This document shows positions 1 to 8,412 of a stretch of DNA of 64,000 bases, piece after piece. The position numbers and the translations under genes are program-made. Each line of letters opens with the position of its first letter. The stretch's first letter is position 1. The DNA lies in contig CAVREG010000011.1 of assembly GCA_963720075.1 (NCBI GenBank), positions 115,039-179,038 on the forward strand, written 5' to 3'. Under the pieces are notes generated by a model. That model worked only from the letters and a program-made list of their open reading frames with translations, was not told the DNA's origin and did no database searches. Source of the stretch: PALSA-188 sp963720075. GTDB lineage: Bacteria > Acidobacteriota > Terriglobia > Terriglobales > Acidobacteriaceae.

Positions 1-1
1 A

Positions 2-1168
2 CATTCAATGGTCGGGGCTCTCCAGGGTCAGGCGGGCGACAGGTTCGAGGGCATTATTGCGGGACCGGCAAGCGTGGGGCCGCAGGTTCGAGGTTTTCGG
101 TACTTTCAAGGCGGACATCCTGCGCCCAACACAGAATCAATTCATGCCGCCAATGCGATCCTGAAATCTTTGGGATCACTCGATACTACGTCACTTGTGA
201 TTTACCTGCTTAGCGGCGGTGGATCTTCGATGATGGAAAAACCAATTGACGACGAAATCTCAATTGAAGATTTGATTTCGACCTATCAGGTTCTCGTAAA
301 TTGCGGGGCTCCTATTGCGGAGATTAATGCTATTCGAAAGCACCTGTCCGCAGTGAAAGGTGGGCGTCTCGCACATGCCGCACATCCGGCCCAGCAGGTA
401 TCGCTGTTGGTCTCCGACGTTCCGGACAATACCCCAGACGCTTTGGCATCTGGTCCCACTATGCCCGACACTACATCTGTCGAAGATTGCTACGCTGTCG
501 CGGAAAAATACAGCCTGCTTAAACAATTTCCGGCGACGGTTCGCGAATTATTCGAGCGGCGTGCATTGGATGAAACTCCCAAGTCTGGCGATCCTGAATT
601 CAATCGCTGCCGCTGGTGGACGGTTTTATCGGATGCCACGTTAATCGAAGACGTTAAGGCGGAGGCCGAACGGCTCGGCTTTCACGCGGAGATTGATAAC
701 ACATGCGACGACTGGGATTACCTTCGCGCTAGCGAATACCTGCTGACTCGTCTGCGCGATTTGAGGAAAACATGCGGCGAGATTTGTTTGATCAGCGGCG
801 GAGAAGTTACCGTCAAGGTAGCCAATGGCGGCATTGGGGGCCGGAATCAGCAGTTTGCGCTTTCCTGCGCTGCGAAGATCGACGGAGAAAACGTCACAAT
901 CTTGAGTGCCGGTACTGACGGTATTGACGGTAATAGTCCGGCCGCAGGGGCCATCGTGGATGGAGGTACTGTGGAACGAGGCAAGAATTGCGGCCTCGAT
1001 GTGAACTCTTATTTAAGCACCTTCGACGCTTATACATTCTTCAATCGAACCGGGGACGCGATTGTGACCGGCCCAACGGGAAATAATCTGCGGGACCTAC
1101 GAATTCTGCTGGCTGTTGAGCGGCCGATTCGAAGCACAATAAGGAAGGCAGCCCGCAGCGTCTTTTGA
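2..1168 (+). CDS. Glycerate 2-kinase, MOFRL family (5' end outside window)
   Basis: Phosphorylates D-glycerate to 2-phosphoglycerate with ATP in the cytoplasm (family knowledge). The frame is open to the left edge, so the first ATG at 8 is probably internal and roughly 50-60 N-terminal residues are missing compared with the usual ~440. Visible motifs: the glycine-rich SGGGSSMMEKP segment, the conserved EINAIRKHLSAVKGGRLA block, and a C-terminal MOFRL domain with SGGEVTVKV, GGRNQQFAL and AGTDGIDGNSPAAGA, ending in TGPTGNNLRDLRI. It is convergent with the sensor kinase gene 33 bp downstream. The family assignment is firm; the exact substrate is inferred from the family. Confidence 0.9.
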   Translation, partial: HSMVGALQGQAGDRFEGIIAGPASVGPQVRGFRYFQGGHPAPNTESIHAANAILKSLGSLDTTSLVIYLLSGGGSSMMEKPIDDEISIEDLISTYQVLVNCGAPIAEINAIRKHLSAVKGGRLAHAAHPAQQVSLLVSDVPDNTPDALASGPTMPDTTSVEDCYAVAEKYSLLKQFPATVRELFERRALDETPKSGDPEFNRCRWWTVLSDATLIEDVKAEAERLGFHAEIDNTCDDWDYLRASEYLLTRLRDLRKTCGEICLISGGEVTVKVANGGIGGRNQQFALSCAAKIDGENVTILSAGTDGIDGNSPAAGAIVDGGTVERGKNCGLDVNSYLSTFDAYTFFNRTGDAIVTGPTGNNLRDLRILLAVERPIRSTIRKAARSVF

Positions 1169-1200
1169 CCGGATAGCAGACGCAGCAAGTTTGATTATCT

Positions 1201-3006
1201 TTAAGGATTTGGATTTCTGGCCAATGGCAGTGTCGCGGATATGACGGTGCCCTTGCCTGGCGATCGAACCTCAAATTTGCCGCCCAACTGCCGGACGCGT
1301 TCCCGCATACCGCTCAGACCAACACCGGACGCGCCGCCCATCTCGATCTCCCAAATCTTATCTTTCGGTATGCCCTTTCCTTCGTCGGATACTTCCAGCA
1401 TGACTTCGTGCAAAGACCGGATAACGCGCACCCTCGCAGTCGGACTTTCTGAGTGCCGATGAACATTGGTAAGGGACTCCTGCACCAAACGGAAGAGTGC
1501 CGTCTCCAATTCGCTCGGCAGCCGTCCAAAATCTACGCCGAGTTCCAGATCAACTTTCATGTTGCTACGCTCGGCAAATTGTTCCAGGTACCACCGGACT
1601 CCTGAAGCCAGACCAACTTCGTCGAGCAGCGGCGGATGCAGCAAATGAGATATGGTCCGGATTTCGCTTGATATCTGTTCTATCAGCCCCTTGTTCTGGT
1701 TGACCGCCCTGCGCGCCAGAGGACTGAGGCCTGGCTCCGCCGACACAACTGCAATGTTCATGCTGATGGCGGCCAGTAGTTGTCCTACGCTATCGTGCAG
1801 TTCGCGGGCAAGGCGCCGCTGCTCGTCGTCACGCAATCGAAGCAACCGGCCGGTAAGCTCACGCAGGTTTGACTCAGCACGGTTGCGTTCGGCAATTTCT
1901 TCCTCCAATTCAGCTGTGCGTTCCCTTACTTGCTGTTCCAGATGTTCATGAGCTTTCGTAAGCGCCTCTTCGGAGCGTCTACGTTCGGTAACATCCCGGG
2001 AACTTGATAGAAGCTTCACAACGCGCCCTTCTCCGTCTCTAATCGGAGTAATCGTGACGTCCCACCATTTCGGCGTTCCCTTCAGGGTCGGGCAGTATCC
2101 GTGGAAAATTCCCATACCTCCGGCACTCGCCTTTTCTAGTGCTTTCAATACCGCCGAGCGGTCTGCGGACTGCCAGAACTCGACCCAATTGGCATCATTG
2201 CACTGTGAAAAGTCATCCACTTCCATGAGCTTCATCGCGACTGGGCTCATGTACTTAATGTGAAAGTCCAAATCCAGAACCTTAATGCAATCAGAACTGC
2301 TCTCGAGAATCCGGCGATTGAATTCCTCGCTCTCGCGCAATGTCTTTTCGGTCTCCCGGCGCTTTACAAGCTCGCTTTCGGCTTCGTGGCGGGCGCGCTT
2401 TTCCGAGTTCAAAAGTTGAATCATAGACAGCGCAGAAGTAGTGAATTCCGCGAGGCTTGTCATGATTCTGACGTCTTCGGCATCGAAGCGGGTTTGCTCA
2501 TCGTGCGATACGATCCATATAGTTCCCTCCGGATTGTCACCAGACAGGGGAACAACCAATGCCTCGACGATGGGAATCCCCACCGCCCCGAGGTACTGGA
2601 ATCGGCGCTCAGGATAAGAGAACAATTGTGACGACTTGCGGTCGAGGGTAACGCCGCAGGGACTGAACTCGCGCAAAGTGAAGCCGCCAACATGGCTCTT
2701 CAACACTCCTGCCAGGTTCGTCCAACGGAAGATCACATCGCCCGTGGGTGTGGTTTCCAGCAAGCTCAGGCCCGCAGTGCCCGCGTTGCAAAGCTCCACT
2801 GCCGCCTGCAACAGTGCATCCGGCAGTTGTTCCGGCGCATTGGCCATCACCGTTGCCAGCGTACGCAAAGCCTTATTCTCGCTGGCGACCCGGGGAAGGC
2901 GTTCGGGCCTGGATGACAAGCTTTCCGTAATGAGAATATCGTTGAGGAGTGCTTGCGTTCCGGTCGGCACGTCGGGTGAAGTCTTCGTAAGAGGCTGCGT
3001 TGACAT
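1201..3006 (-). CDS. Orphan sensor histidine kinase, GAF-PAS-HisKA_3 (NarL/DegS type)
   Basis: A soluble sensor kinase of 601 residues with no transmembrane segment. Order: GAF domain about residues 45-205, short coiled coil, PAS domain about 225-345, second coiled coil (a TAELEEEIAERNRAESNL stretch), dimerisation and phosphoacceptor domain with the ARELHDSVGQ motif, then a HATPase with DEGKGIP and GVGLSGMRERVRQLGG. HDxxGQ plus the GLSGMRER box is typical of kinases that pair with NarL/FixJ-type regulators, yet no such regulator is adjacent, so it is an orphan here. Transcribed leftward and convergent with glycerate kinase. The stimulus is unknown; GAF and PAS suggest a small ligand, gas or redox cue, which is inference. 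Confidence 0.92.
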   Translation of the reverse strand: MSTQPLTKTSPDVPTGTQALLNDILITESLSSRPERLPRVASENKALRTLATVMANAPEQLPDALLQAAVELCNAGTAGLSLLETTPTGDVIFRWTNLAGVLKSHVGGFTLREFSPCGVTLDRKSSQLFSYPERRFQYLGAVGIPIVEALVVPLSGDNPEGTIWIVSHDEQTRFDAEDVRIMTSLAEFTTSALSMIQLLNSEKRARHEAESELVKRRETEKTLRESEEFNRRILESSSDCIKVLDLDFHIKYMSPVAMKLMEVDDFSQCNDANWVEFWQSADRSAVLKALEKASAGGMGIFHGYCPTLKGTPKWWDVTITPIRDGEGRVVKLLSSSRDVTERRRSEEALTKAHEHLEQQVRERTAELEEEIAERNRAESNLRELTGRLLRLRDDEQRRLARELHDSVGQLLAAISMNIAVVSAEPGLSPLARRAVNQNKGLIEQISSEIRTISHLLHPPLLDEVGLASGVRWYLEQFAERSNMKVDLELGVDFGRLPSELETALFRLVQESLTNVHRHSESPTARVRVIRSLHEVMLEVSDEGKGIPKDKIWEIEMGGASGVGLSGMRERVRQLGGKFEVRSPGKGTVISATLPLARNPNP

Positions 3007-3238
3007 AAGTTCCTTTATCCAGCTACAGCCGGGTACAGCATGAGAAACGGCCCAAATCCCGCCACTGGCGGGAAGGGGGGCTTACACCATCTTATAACCG
3101 GAGAGTTAACTCGTCGCATAAAAATCCGTTCACCCCAATGTTCGGCATCGAACACTAAAGATACCTGATTGATTAGACTTAAGCATTATGGTAAAACCCT
3201 ACTGTTAATTTCGAAAGCGCCGTTTTACGGAGGATTCC

Positions 3239-3394
3239 ATGTCCGAGGGCGAAAAGAACGCGGAAACATTGGAGAAATTGTGCAGACAGGCTTCCCAGGA
3301 AATGGATTCGGGGAAACTAAACCTGCTTATCGAACAGATTGACCGTCTCCTTGACGAACAGCATAGAGCTCAAAGGATTAGAAAAACCGCGTGA
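3239..3394 (+). CDS. Small conserved-looking protein, 51 aa
   Basis: A short gene beginning MSEGEKNAETLEKLCRQA and ending in a charged RIRKTA tail. The start is fixed by a strong Shine-Dalgarno site (ACGGAGG) about 6 bases upstream. The predicted product is wholly alpha-helical and charged, with one Cys and a leucine-spaced segment around LNLLIEQIDRLLDEQ, suggesting a small coiled-coil or adaptor. It is divergent from the sensor kinase and followed by a convergent hydrolase. I recognise the general look of short acidobacterial proteins but cannot give a function. Confidence 0.65.
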   Translation: MSEGEKNAETLEKLCRQASQEMDSGKLNLLIEQIDRLLDEQHRAQRIRKTA

Positions 3395-3462
3395 CTTCTG
3401 CGATTCTCCGCAGCCTTATGCGCACAGGGGACCTGGAAAATTCAGTTCTGAGTCCCATCTGG

Positions 3463-4365
3463 CTACTCTCTAATCACCCGCGTAATCCCCTCTTCCAGCA
3501 CCAGCACGCGATCTTCAATTCCCGCAGTTCGGGCTTCCACTCTCAAAAGCTCTAAAGGTTCTTCCATCGGCTCATGCGACAGACGAAACGTTCCATAATG
3601 CATGGGAACCATCCAATGTGCTTTTAGATCGAAAAAGGCGCGGACCGCATCCGCGGGGCTGGTGTGCACATTCCGGAATGAATCCGGGCTGTATGCGCCA
3701 ATGGGAAGCAATGCCACTTCCGGCTTAAGTCGGTCGCCGATTTCGCGGAATCCAGAGAAATAAGCGGTATCACCAGCGTGATAAATGGAATGGCGGTTGC
3801 CTTGAATAACGTAACCCCCGTATCCTCGGAAAGAGTCCTTGAGAATTCGTGCGCCCCAGTGGCGGGAAGGAACGTGAGTGATGGTCAGATCGGACTCGCG
3901 ATGACTGTGCCACCAGTTCAGCTCAATCACTTCCTTAAACCCAAGGTCTGCCACAAGATCACGCACGTGGTGCGGGACCACTATGGTTGGGGCCTCGGCG
4001 CCACGCCTGCGAGCCTGGTGCACAAGCGCCCGTAGAGAAGGCCGATGCAGATGATCGAAGTGCGCATGAGTAACCAGAACAAGGCCAATTGGCGGTAGAT
4101 CGCGGAGGCGAACTCCCGGCTGCCGCAGGCGCTTGAGCACGAACAGCCAGCGGGCGAAGTTGGGATCAATCACGACGTTTTGTCCGTCGATTTGTATAAA
4201 AAAGCTGGAGTGCCCGATAAAAGTAATTCCCAGATCGCCCGCGGAGACTAATTTTGGCAAGTGAGTTTGGCCGGTCCTCGGAGTCACCGCCGAGTGATGT
4301 ACCAAACGTCCGAAATGGCCGGCACGCCTGCGGAGCGGTGAACGTTTTGGGGAAGTTTTTTGCAT
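3463..4365 (-). CDS. MBL-fold metallohydrolase (UlaG / NAPE-PLD-like)
   Basis: A 300-residue metallo-beta-lactamase fold protein. Metal ligands are visible as THAHFDHLH (HxHxDH box, about residue 100), YHAGDTAYFSGF (the Asp ligand) and MVPMHYGTF near the C terminus, with FIGHSSFFIQIDG at the N-terminal sheet. These match the UlaG/NAPE-PLD-like branch rather than glyoxalase II or beta-lactamases. The N-terminal ~35 residues are basic and lack a signal peptide, so a cytoplasmic location is likely. The gene stands alone, divergent from the dehydrogenase at 4515. Substrate unknown (phosphodiester or lactone hydrolysis by family analogy). Confidence 0.88.
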   Translation of the reverse strand: MQKTSPKRSPLRRRAGHFGRLVHHSAVTPRTGQTHLPKLVSAGDLGITFIGHSSFFIQIDGQNVVIDPNFARWLFVLKRLRQPGVRLRDLPPIGLVLVTHAHFDHLHRPSLRALVHQARRRGAEAPTIVVPHHVRDLVADLGFKEVIELNWWHSHRESDLTITHVPSRHWGARILKDSFRGYGGYVIQGNRHSIYHAGDTAYFSGFREIGDRLKPEVALLPIGAYSPDSFRNVHTSPADAVRAFFDLKAHWMVPMHYGTFRLSHEPMEEPLELLRVEARTAGIEDRVLVLEEGITRVIRE

Positions 4366-4514
4366 TCTGAGATTGCGCGGATTGTTATCTTATTCCACTG
4401 ATGTTACTTGCCGATTACTTGACCCCGCGCTGGTAGTCAGTTCTAATCTTTATTCTTCATTTTCGACAATCAAATTGATTCATCTTTACATTCGATGAGT
4501 CCGGGAGCCGAAGG

Positions 4515-5396
4515 ATGCGTGTTGCTTTTTTAGGTTTAGGAATCATGGGACGCTCAATGGCCTCTAATCTGGCCAAATCCGGTCATGAAGTCACCGTTTG
4601 GAACAGGACGCCGGGGAAACAGGTAGAAGGCGCGCACGTCGCCGAGTCACCCGCAGACGCGGCGCGCGGAGCCGAAGTCGTTTGGATGTGCGTGTCCGAT
4701 ACGAAAGCGGTGGAAAGTGTTTTGTTTGGCGAGCATGGAGTGGAAGAGTCACTGACCGAAGACATGATCGTGGTGGATTCGAGCACGATTTCGCCTTCAG
4801 CAACGCGTAAGTTTGCCGAGCGAGTGCGAACCCGTGGAGTTCAATATGTTGACGCCCCCATGACCGGCTCGAAAACAGGGGCGGAAAATGGGACGTTGAT
4901 CTTTATTGTTGGCGGAGAAGAGGCTGCCATTGAGAGGCTAAAACCATGCTTTGCCGCCATGGGCAAGCAATTCTTTCGCATGGGAGAAGTTGGGAAGGGG
5001 CATGCCGCAAAGCTGGTCATGAACCTGCAAATCGCGGTCATCTACGAAGGATTTGTGGAGGCATTGACGTTGGGAACTAAGCTGGGCGTGGATGCTGAGA
5101 CTCTTTTGCCCCTGATCAATGCGTCCATGGTCAAGTCTGGCGTCGTGGAATACAAAGCGCCGTTTGTCCTGAAACGTGACTTTACCCCTAATTTTCCTAT
5201 GCGCCTGATGCACAAAGACATCCGTCTCGCGCTCGACGCGGCGAAAGAGGCCAGGGTAAAGTTGCCAGCGTTGGAGGTCGTTGAGGAAGTTTATGACGTT
5301 GCGGTCGAAGACGGGTTGCAAGATGAAGATTTCGCCGCGACCATTACTTTGCTCGAAAAATGGGCGGGAATCCAAGTAAAGGGCCAGTCCGCGTAG
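4515..5396 (+). CDS. NAD(P)-dependent beta-hydroxyacid dehydrogenase (HIBADH/GLYR family)
   Basis: A 293-residue two-domain dehydrogenase. The N-terminal Rossmann fold opens with FLGLGIMGRSMASNLAKSGH followed by VTVWNRT; substrate-binding DAPMTGSKTGAENGTL and catalytic-lysine region GHAAKLVMN are present, then an all-helical C-terminal domain. WNRT after the second strand suggests NADP(H) preference, as in glyoxylate/succinic semialdehyde reductases, versus the DxN typical of NAD-dependent hydroxyisobutyrate dehydrogenases. The preference is inference. Start chosen at 4515 with a GGGAG-type ribosome site. Monocistronic. Confidence 0.9.
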   Translation: MRVAFLGLGIMGRSMASNLAKSGHEVTVWNRTPGKQVEGAHVAESPADAARGAEVVWMCVSDTKAVESVLFGEHGVEESLTEDMIVVDSSTISPSATRKFAERVRTRGVQYVDAPMTGSKTGAENGTLIFIVGGEEAAIERLKPCFAAMGKQFFRMGEVGKGHAAKLVMNLQIAVIYEGFVEALTLGTKLGVDAETLLPLINASMVKSGVVEYKAPFVLKRDFTPNFPMRLMHKDIRLALDAAKEARVKLPALEVVEEVYDVAVEDGLQDEDFAATITLLEKWAGIQVKGQSA

Positions 5397-5445
5397 GGTC
5401 CTCGAGTTGCAACTTTCTAACTCGGACATCCGAAGATCCGGCGTT

Positions 5446-5500
5446 CTTCAGCCTGTCGAGAGCCCGCCCTGAGCGAGCGTAGCGAGTCGAAATGGGGATC
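5446..5500. repeat. Dispersed intergenic repeat-like segment
   Basis: An imperfect palindrome reading roughly CTGTCGAGAGCCCG...GCGAGCGTAGCGAGTCGAA between two genes. Segments with GCGAGCGTAGCGAGTCGAA-like sequence recur between genes in many bacterial genomes (general knowledge). Only one copy is seen in this window, so repetitiveness is assumed, not shown. Confidence 0.3.
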
Positions 5501-5670
5501 TCGCGTGCTGCGAAATCCTAATTGTGGCGTTCATTATTGTGCGCCACCAATCATCTAAGGTTACTGCAGTAACTACCCCCGCCCTCCTCTATTACAGAAC
5601 TATTACACCCGCCCGATAAGCTCCCTGCTAATTTAGTTAATAGACACCTACAAAGCAGGAAGGGCCGAAT

Positions 5671-6573
5671 ATGGAACTCGCAGCGTTGAATCGCAAGGCA
5701 GCCGGAGATAACGAGATCAATTGGGTCACTGCAACTTTTATGGCGCTGTTTCACATCGGCGCCGTTGCCGCTCTATTCTTTTTCACATGGAAGGCGTTGT
5801 TTGTTTCCATGTTCCTGTGGTGGGTTTCTGGGAGTCTGGGCATAGGGATGGGCTATCATCGCCTGCTGACGCATCGCGGCTATAAGACTCCGAAGTGGGT
5901 GGAGTACGTCCTCACAACATGTGCGACCCTCGCTCTCGAAGGTGGACCAATCTTCTGGGTCGCTACTCACCGTATTCACCATAAATATTCGGATCAAGAC
6001 GGCGATCCGCACTCGCCGCGTGAAGGCAAGTGGTGGGCGCACATGGGCTGGATTCTTACCGGGAAGTCCATGCATCATGACACCACGACGCTTGCGAAGT
6101 ATGTTCCTGACCTCGCCAAAGATAAGTTTCATGTCTGGATTACGAAATACCACTATGTTCCAATGATCGTTCTTGGAGTAATCTTGCTGGCCATTGGAGG
6201 ATTGCCATTCGTGATGTGGGGTATCTTCATGCGAACGGTTGTCGGCTTGCACGCCACGTGGCTGGTGAACTCCGCAACCCACACATGGGGAACACGCCGC
6301 TTCAAGACTCGCGACGACTCCACCAACAACTGGTGGGTCGCCATTCTCTCTTTCGGAGAAGGATGGCACAACAATCATCACGCGCATCCTGTTTCCGCGC
6401 GTCATGGCTTGAAGTGGTATGAGGTTGACTTCAACTGGTATGGCATCTGGACGCTGAAGAAATTGGGATTGGCGCGCCACGTATATCGCGTCAAACTGGA
6501 CGAACTCGAACAGCGCAATCCAGAACTTCATCAGGTATCGTCCGCCCCGAAGCCGGAATTGATTTCGGTGTAA
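5671..6573 (+). CDS. Acyl-CoA/acyl-lipid delta-9-type fatty acid desaturase
   Basis: A membrane di-iron desaturase that inserts a cis double bond into saturated acyl chains, adjusting membrane fluidity. All three histidine boxes are seen: HRLLTH (residues 63-68), HRIHH (100-104) and HNNHH near residue 235, in the spacing of the DesC/stearoyl-CoA desaturase branch. Membrane segments flank residues 19-60 and 155-190. The length of 300 residues is normal for the bacterial form, which lacks a fused cytochrome b5. Start supported by a GGAAGGGCC ribosome site. It is followed by a terminator-like hairpin and the two-component genes on the same strand. Confidence 0.9.
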   Translation: MELAALNRKAAGDNEINWVTATFMALFHIGAVAALFFFTWKALFVSMFLWWVSGSLGIGMGYHRLLTHRGYKTPKWVEYVLTTCATLALEGGPIFWVATHRIHHKYSDQDGDPHSPREGKWWAHMGWILTGKSMHHDTTTLAKYVPDLAKDKFHVWITKYHYVPMIVLGVILLAIGGLPFVMWGIFMRTVVGLHATWLVNSATHTWGTRRFKTRDDSTNNWWVAILSFGEGWHNNHHAHPVSARHGLKWYEVDFNWYGIWTLKKLGLARHVYRVKLDELEQRNPELHQVSSAPKPELISV

Positions 6574-6603
6574 GGCTTTGTAGGGCCGGGCCCCGTCCGG
6601 TGT

Positions 6604-6623
6604 CGGCGCCTTCGGCCGTTTTT
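6604..6623 (+). terminator. Weak rho-independent terminator after the desaturase
   Basis: A short G+C stem CGGC/GCCG with loop GCCTTCG directly followed by five T residues. The stem is short, so it is only a plausible terminator separating the desaturase from the kinase-regulator pair. Confidence 0.35.
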
Positions 6624-6679
6624 GTGCCTACAATAGTCTCTAAGAACACATTGTCTCACCCACGCGGTAGAATCCTGCC

Positions 6680-7573
6680 ATGCGCATTACCAGCCGGCGC
6701 CGGGCGATAATCTTTTTCCTCTCCTTTGGAGTATGTCTGGCTGCGGTCGCCGTTGCAGTCGGCTTCGGATGGATCATTCTCAACTGGCGCGAAGGGATTC
6801 GCGTCTTCCTCGGTATCATTTTCTTCGGCGCCATCGTTACTGGCCTCATCCTGAACACTATTTTTCTCGTACGCGAAATTCGGCGCAACGAACAACACGA
6901 CAGTTTTATCAACGCGGTGACCCACGAGCTGAAAACCCCCATCGCTTCCATTCGGCTTTATCTGCAAACATTGGAACGGCGAGATGTAGGTGAAGCGCAG
7001 CGCCGCGATTTTTATCGCCTCATGCTCGACGATACAGACCGGCTCATGGGCACGGTTGATCAGGTACTCAAGGCAGGGACAGCGGTTGTTAAAAAATCGC
7101 ATCGCGCTCCATTGGATTTCGGCCAATTAGTCCGAGATTGCGTAGAAGTGGCTCGAACCGGGCACCATCTTCAGCCTGAGGCGCTTCAAATGGAACAGGT
7201 GTCTGGTAACGTTCAAATCAATGGCGACTCAGAAGAGTTGCGTACCGCCGTTTCCAATGTTCTCGATAACGCAGTCAAGTATTCAGGGGAAAAAGTTGCG
7301 GTCACGGTGCGCGTCGAATTGCCTGATGAAAAGCATGTGAGATTGAGCGTGCGAGATCAGGGTGTTGGCGTCCCTTCCACCGAGCTCAAGCGAATCTTCA
7401 AACGCTTCTATCGAGTGCCGCACCGCTCCATCGCGCATGTGAAAGGTACCGGCCTGGGTTTATTTATTGTCCGCACGATCGCGAAAAAGCACGGAGGGAA
7501 AGTCTATGCCCAGAGCGAGGGGGACGGCCGTGGGACCACGGTCATTCTGCAACTGCCGCGGAGCGCTGTATGA
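6680..7573 (+). CDS. Membrane sensor histidine kinase (HisKA, short)
   Basis: A 297-residue kinase with two closely spaced membrane helices (about 10-31 and 41-63) and almost no periplasmic loop, so it probably senses the membrane itself or a partner. Phosphoacceptor His82 lies in VTHELKTPIASI; ATPase boxes are NVLDNAVKYSG, VRDQGVGVP and GTGLGLFIVRTIAKKHGG. It overlaps the regulator by ATGA, so the two are translationally coupled. Being downstream of a desaturase hints at membrane-state control (DesK-like logic), but the kinase is not of the DesK family, and this link is only inference. Confidence 0.92.
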   Translation: MRITSRRRAIIFFLSFGVCLAAVAVAVGFGWIILNWREGIRVFLGIIFFGAIVTGLILNTIFLVREIRRNEQHDSFINAVTHELKTPIASIRLYLQTLERRDVGEAQRRDFYRLMLDDTDRLMGTVDQVLKAGTAVVKKSHRAPLDFGQLVRDCVEVARTGHHLQPEALQMEQVSGNVQINGDSEELRTAVSNVLDNAVKYSGEKVAVTVRVELPDEKHVRLSVRDQGVGVPSTELKRIFKRFYRVPHRSIAHVKGTGLGLFIVRTIAKKHGGKVYAQSEGDGRGTTVILQLPRSAV

Positions 7574-8412
7574 GCCGTGTCTTAATCGTGGAAGACGAGG
7601 CCCACCTCGCCAACGGACTCAAATTTAATCTTGAGGCCGAAGGGCATGCTGTGGAAGTGGTTGGCGACGGAGAGAGCGCATTAGAACTTCTTTTGGGCAA
7701 ACCGGCGCAGGTAAAACAAAAGGACATAAAAACACAAGACTCAAATGCACAGCGCAATCAGCCAAATAACTTTGACGCAATGGTATTGGATGTCATGCTT
7801 CCCGGGAAAGACGGTTTCGCGGTGGCGTCGGAGTTGCGCGCAGCAAAGAATTATATTCCCGTGCTCATGCTCACCGCGCGGGGACGCCCCGAAGATGTGC
7901 TCAAAGGCTTTGCTTCCGGAGCCGACGATTATCTTCCCAAACCCTTTGAGTTGCCGATCCTGTTAGCGAGATTGCAGGGCCTTCTCCGGCGCCGCGAATG
8001 GATGGCCTCAATTCAGCAGGCGCCGGCAACGAGTACGAACGGCTTCGCAGAAGCTGAAGAATTCCAGAAAACCCCGCCATACGAAGTCTTCTCGTTCAAT
8101 GGACGAACCATTGACTTCGGAAAGCTGGAACTGCGCACGAATGGAACTACCATCCGCCTGACCCTTATGGAAGCCGAATTACTTCGTCATCTCGTCCACA
8201 ACAAAGGCCGCATTGTTTCTCGGAAATCGATCCTGGAAGAAGTATGGGACTTGCACGAGGACACGGATACGCGCGCGATTGATAATTTTGTCGTCAGGCT
8301 GCGGCGTTATATAGAAGAGGATCCGTCGAAGCCGCAGCATCTGCTAACTGTACGGGGAGTTGGATACAAATTTCTCGCTGCGCCGCTAGAGAAAATGGAA
8401 GACTCAAGCTGA
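7570..8412 (+). CDS. OmpR/PhoB-type response regulator with receiver insertion
   Basis: A 280-residue regulator partnered with the preceding kinase (4-bp overlap). Receiver features: acidic EDE pocket at 8-10, phosphoacceptor Asp in VLDVMLPGKDG at residue 74, Thr in MLTARG and Lys in DDYLPKPFEL. The winged-helix DNA-binding domain ends in VRLRRYIEEDP and TVRGVGYKF. Unusual: the phospho-Asp normally falls near residue 52; here about 22 extra polar residues (roughly 46-67, Gln/Lys/Asn-rich) sit between helix 2 and strand 3. The 3' end overlaps the convergent GAF gene by 9 bp. Confidence 0.93.
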   Translation: MSRVLIVEDEAHLANGLKFNLEAEGHAVEVVGDGESALELLLGKPAQVKQKDIKTQDSNAQRNQPNNFDAMVLDVMLPGKDGFAVASELRAAKNYIPVLMLTARGRPEDVLKGFASGADDYLPKPFELPILLARLQGLLRRREWMASIQQAPATSTNGFAEAEEFQKTPPYEVFSFNGRTIDFGKLELRTNGTTIRLTLMEAELLRHLVHNKGRIVSRKSILEEVWDLHEDTDTRAIDNFVVRLRRYIEEDPSKPQHLLTVRGVGYKFLAAPLEKMEDSS

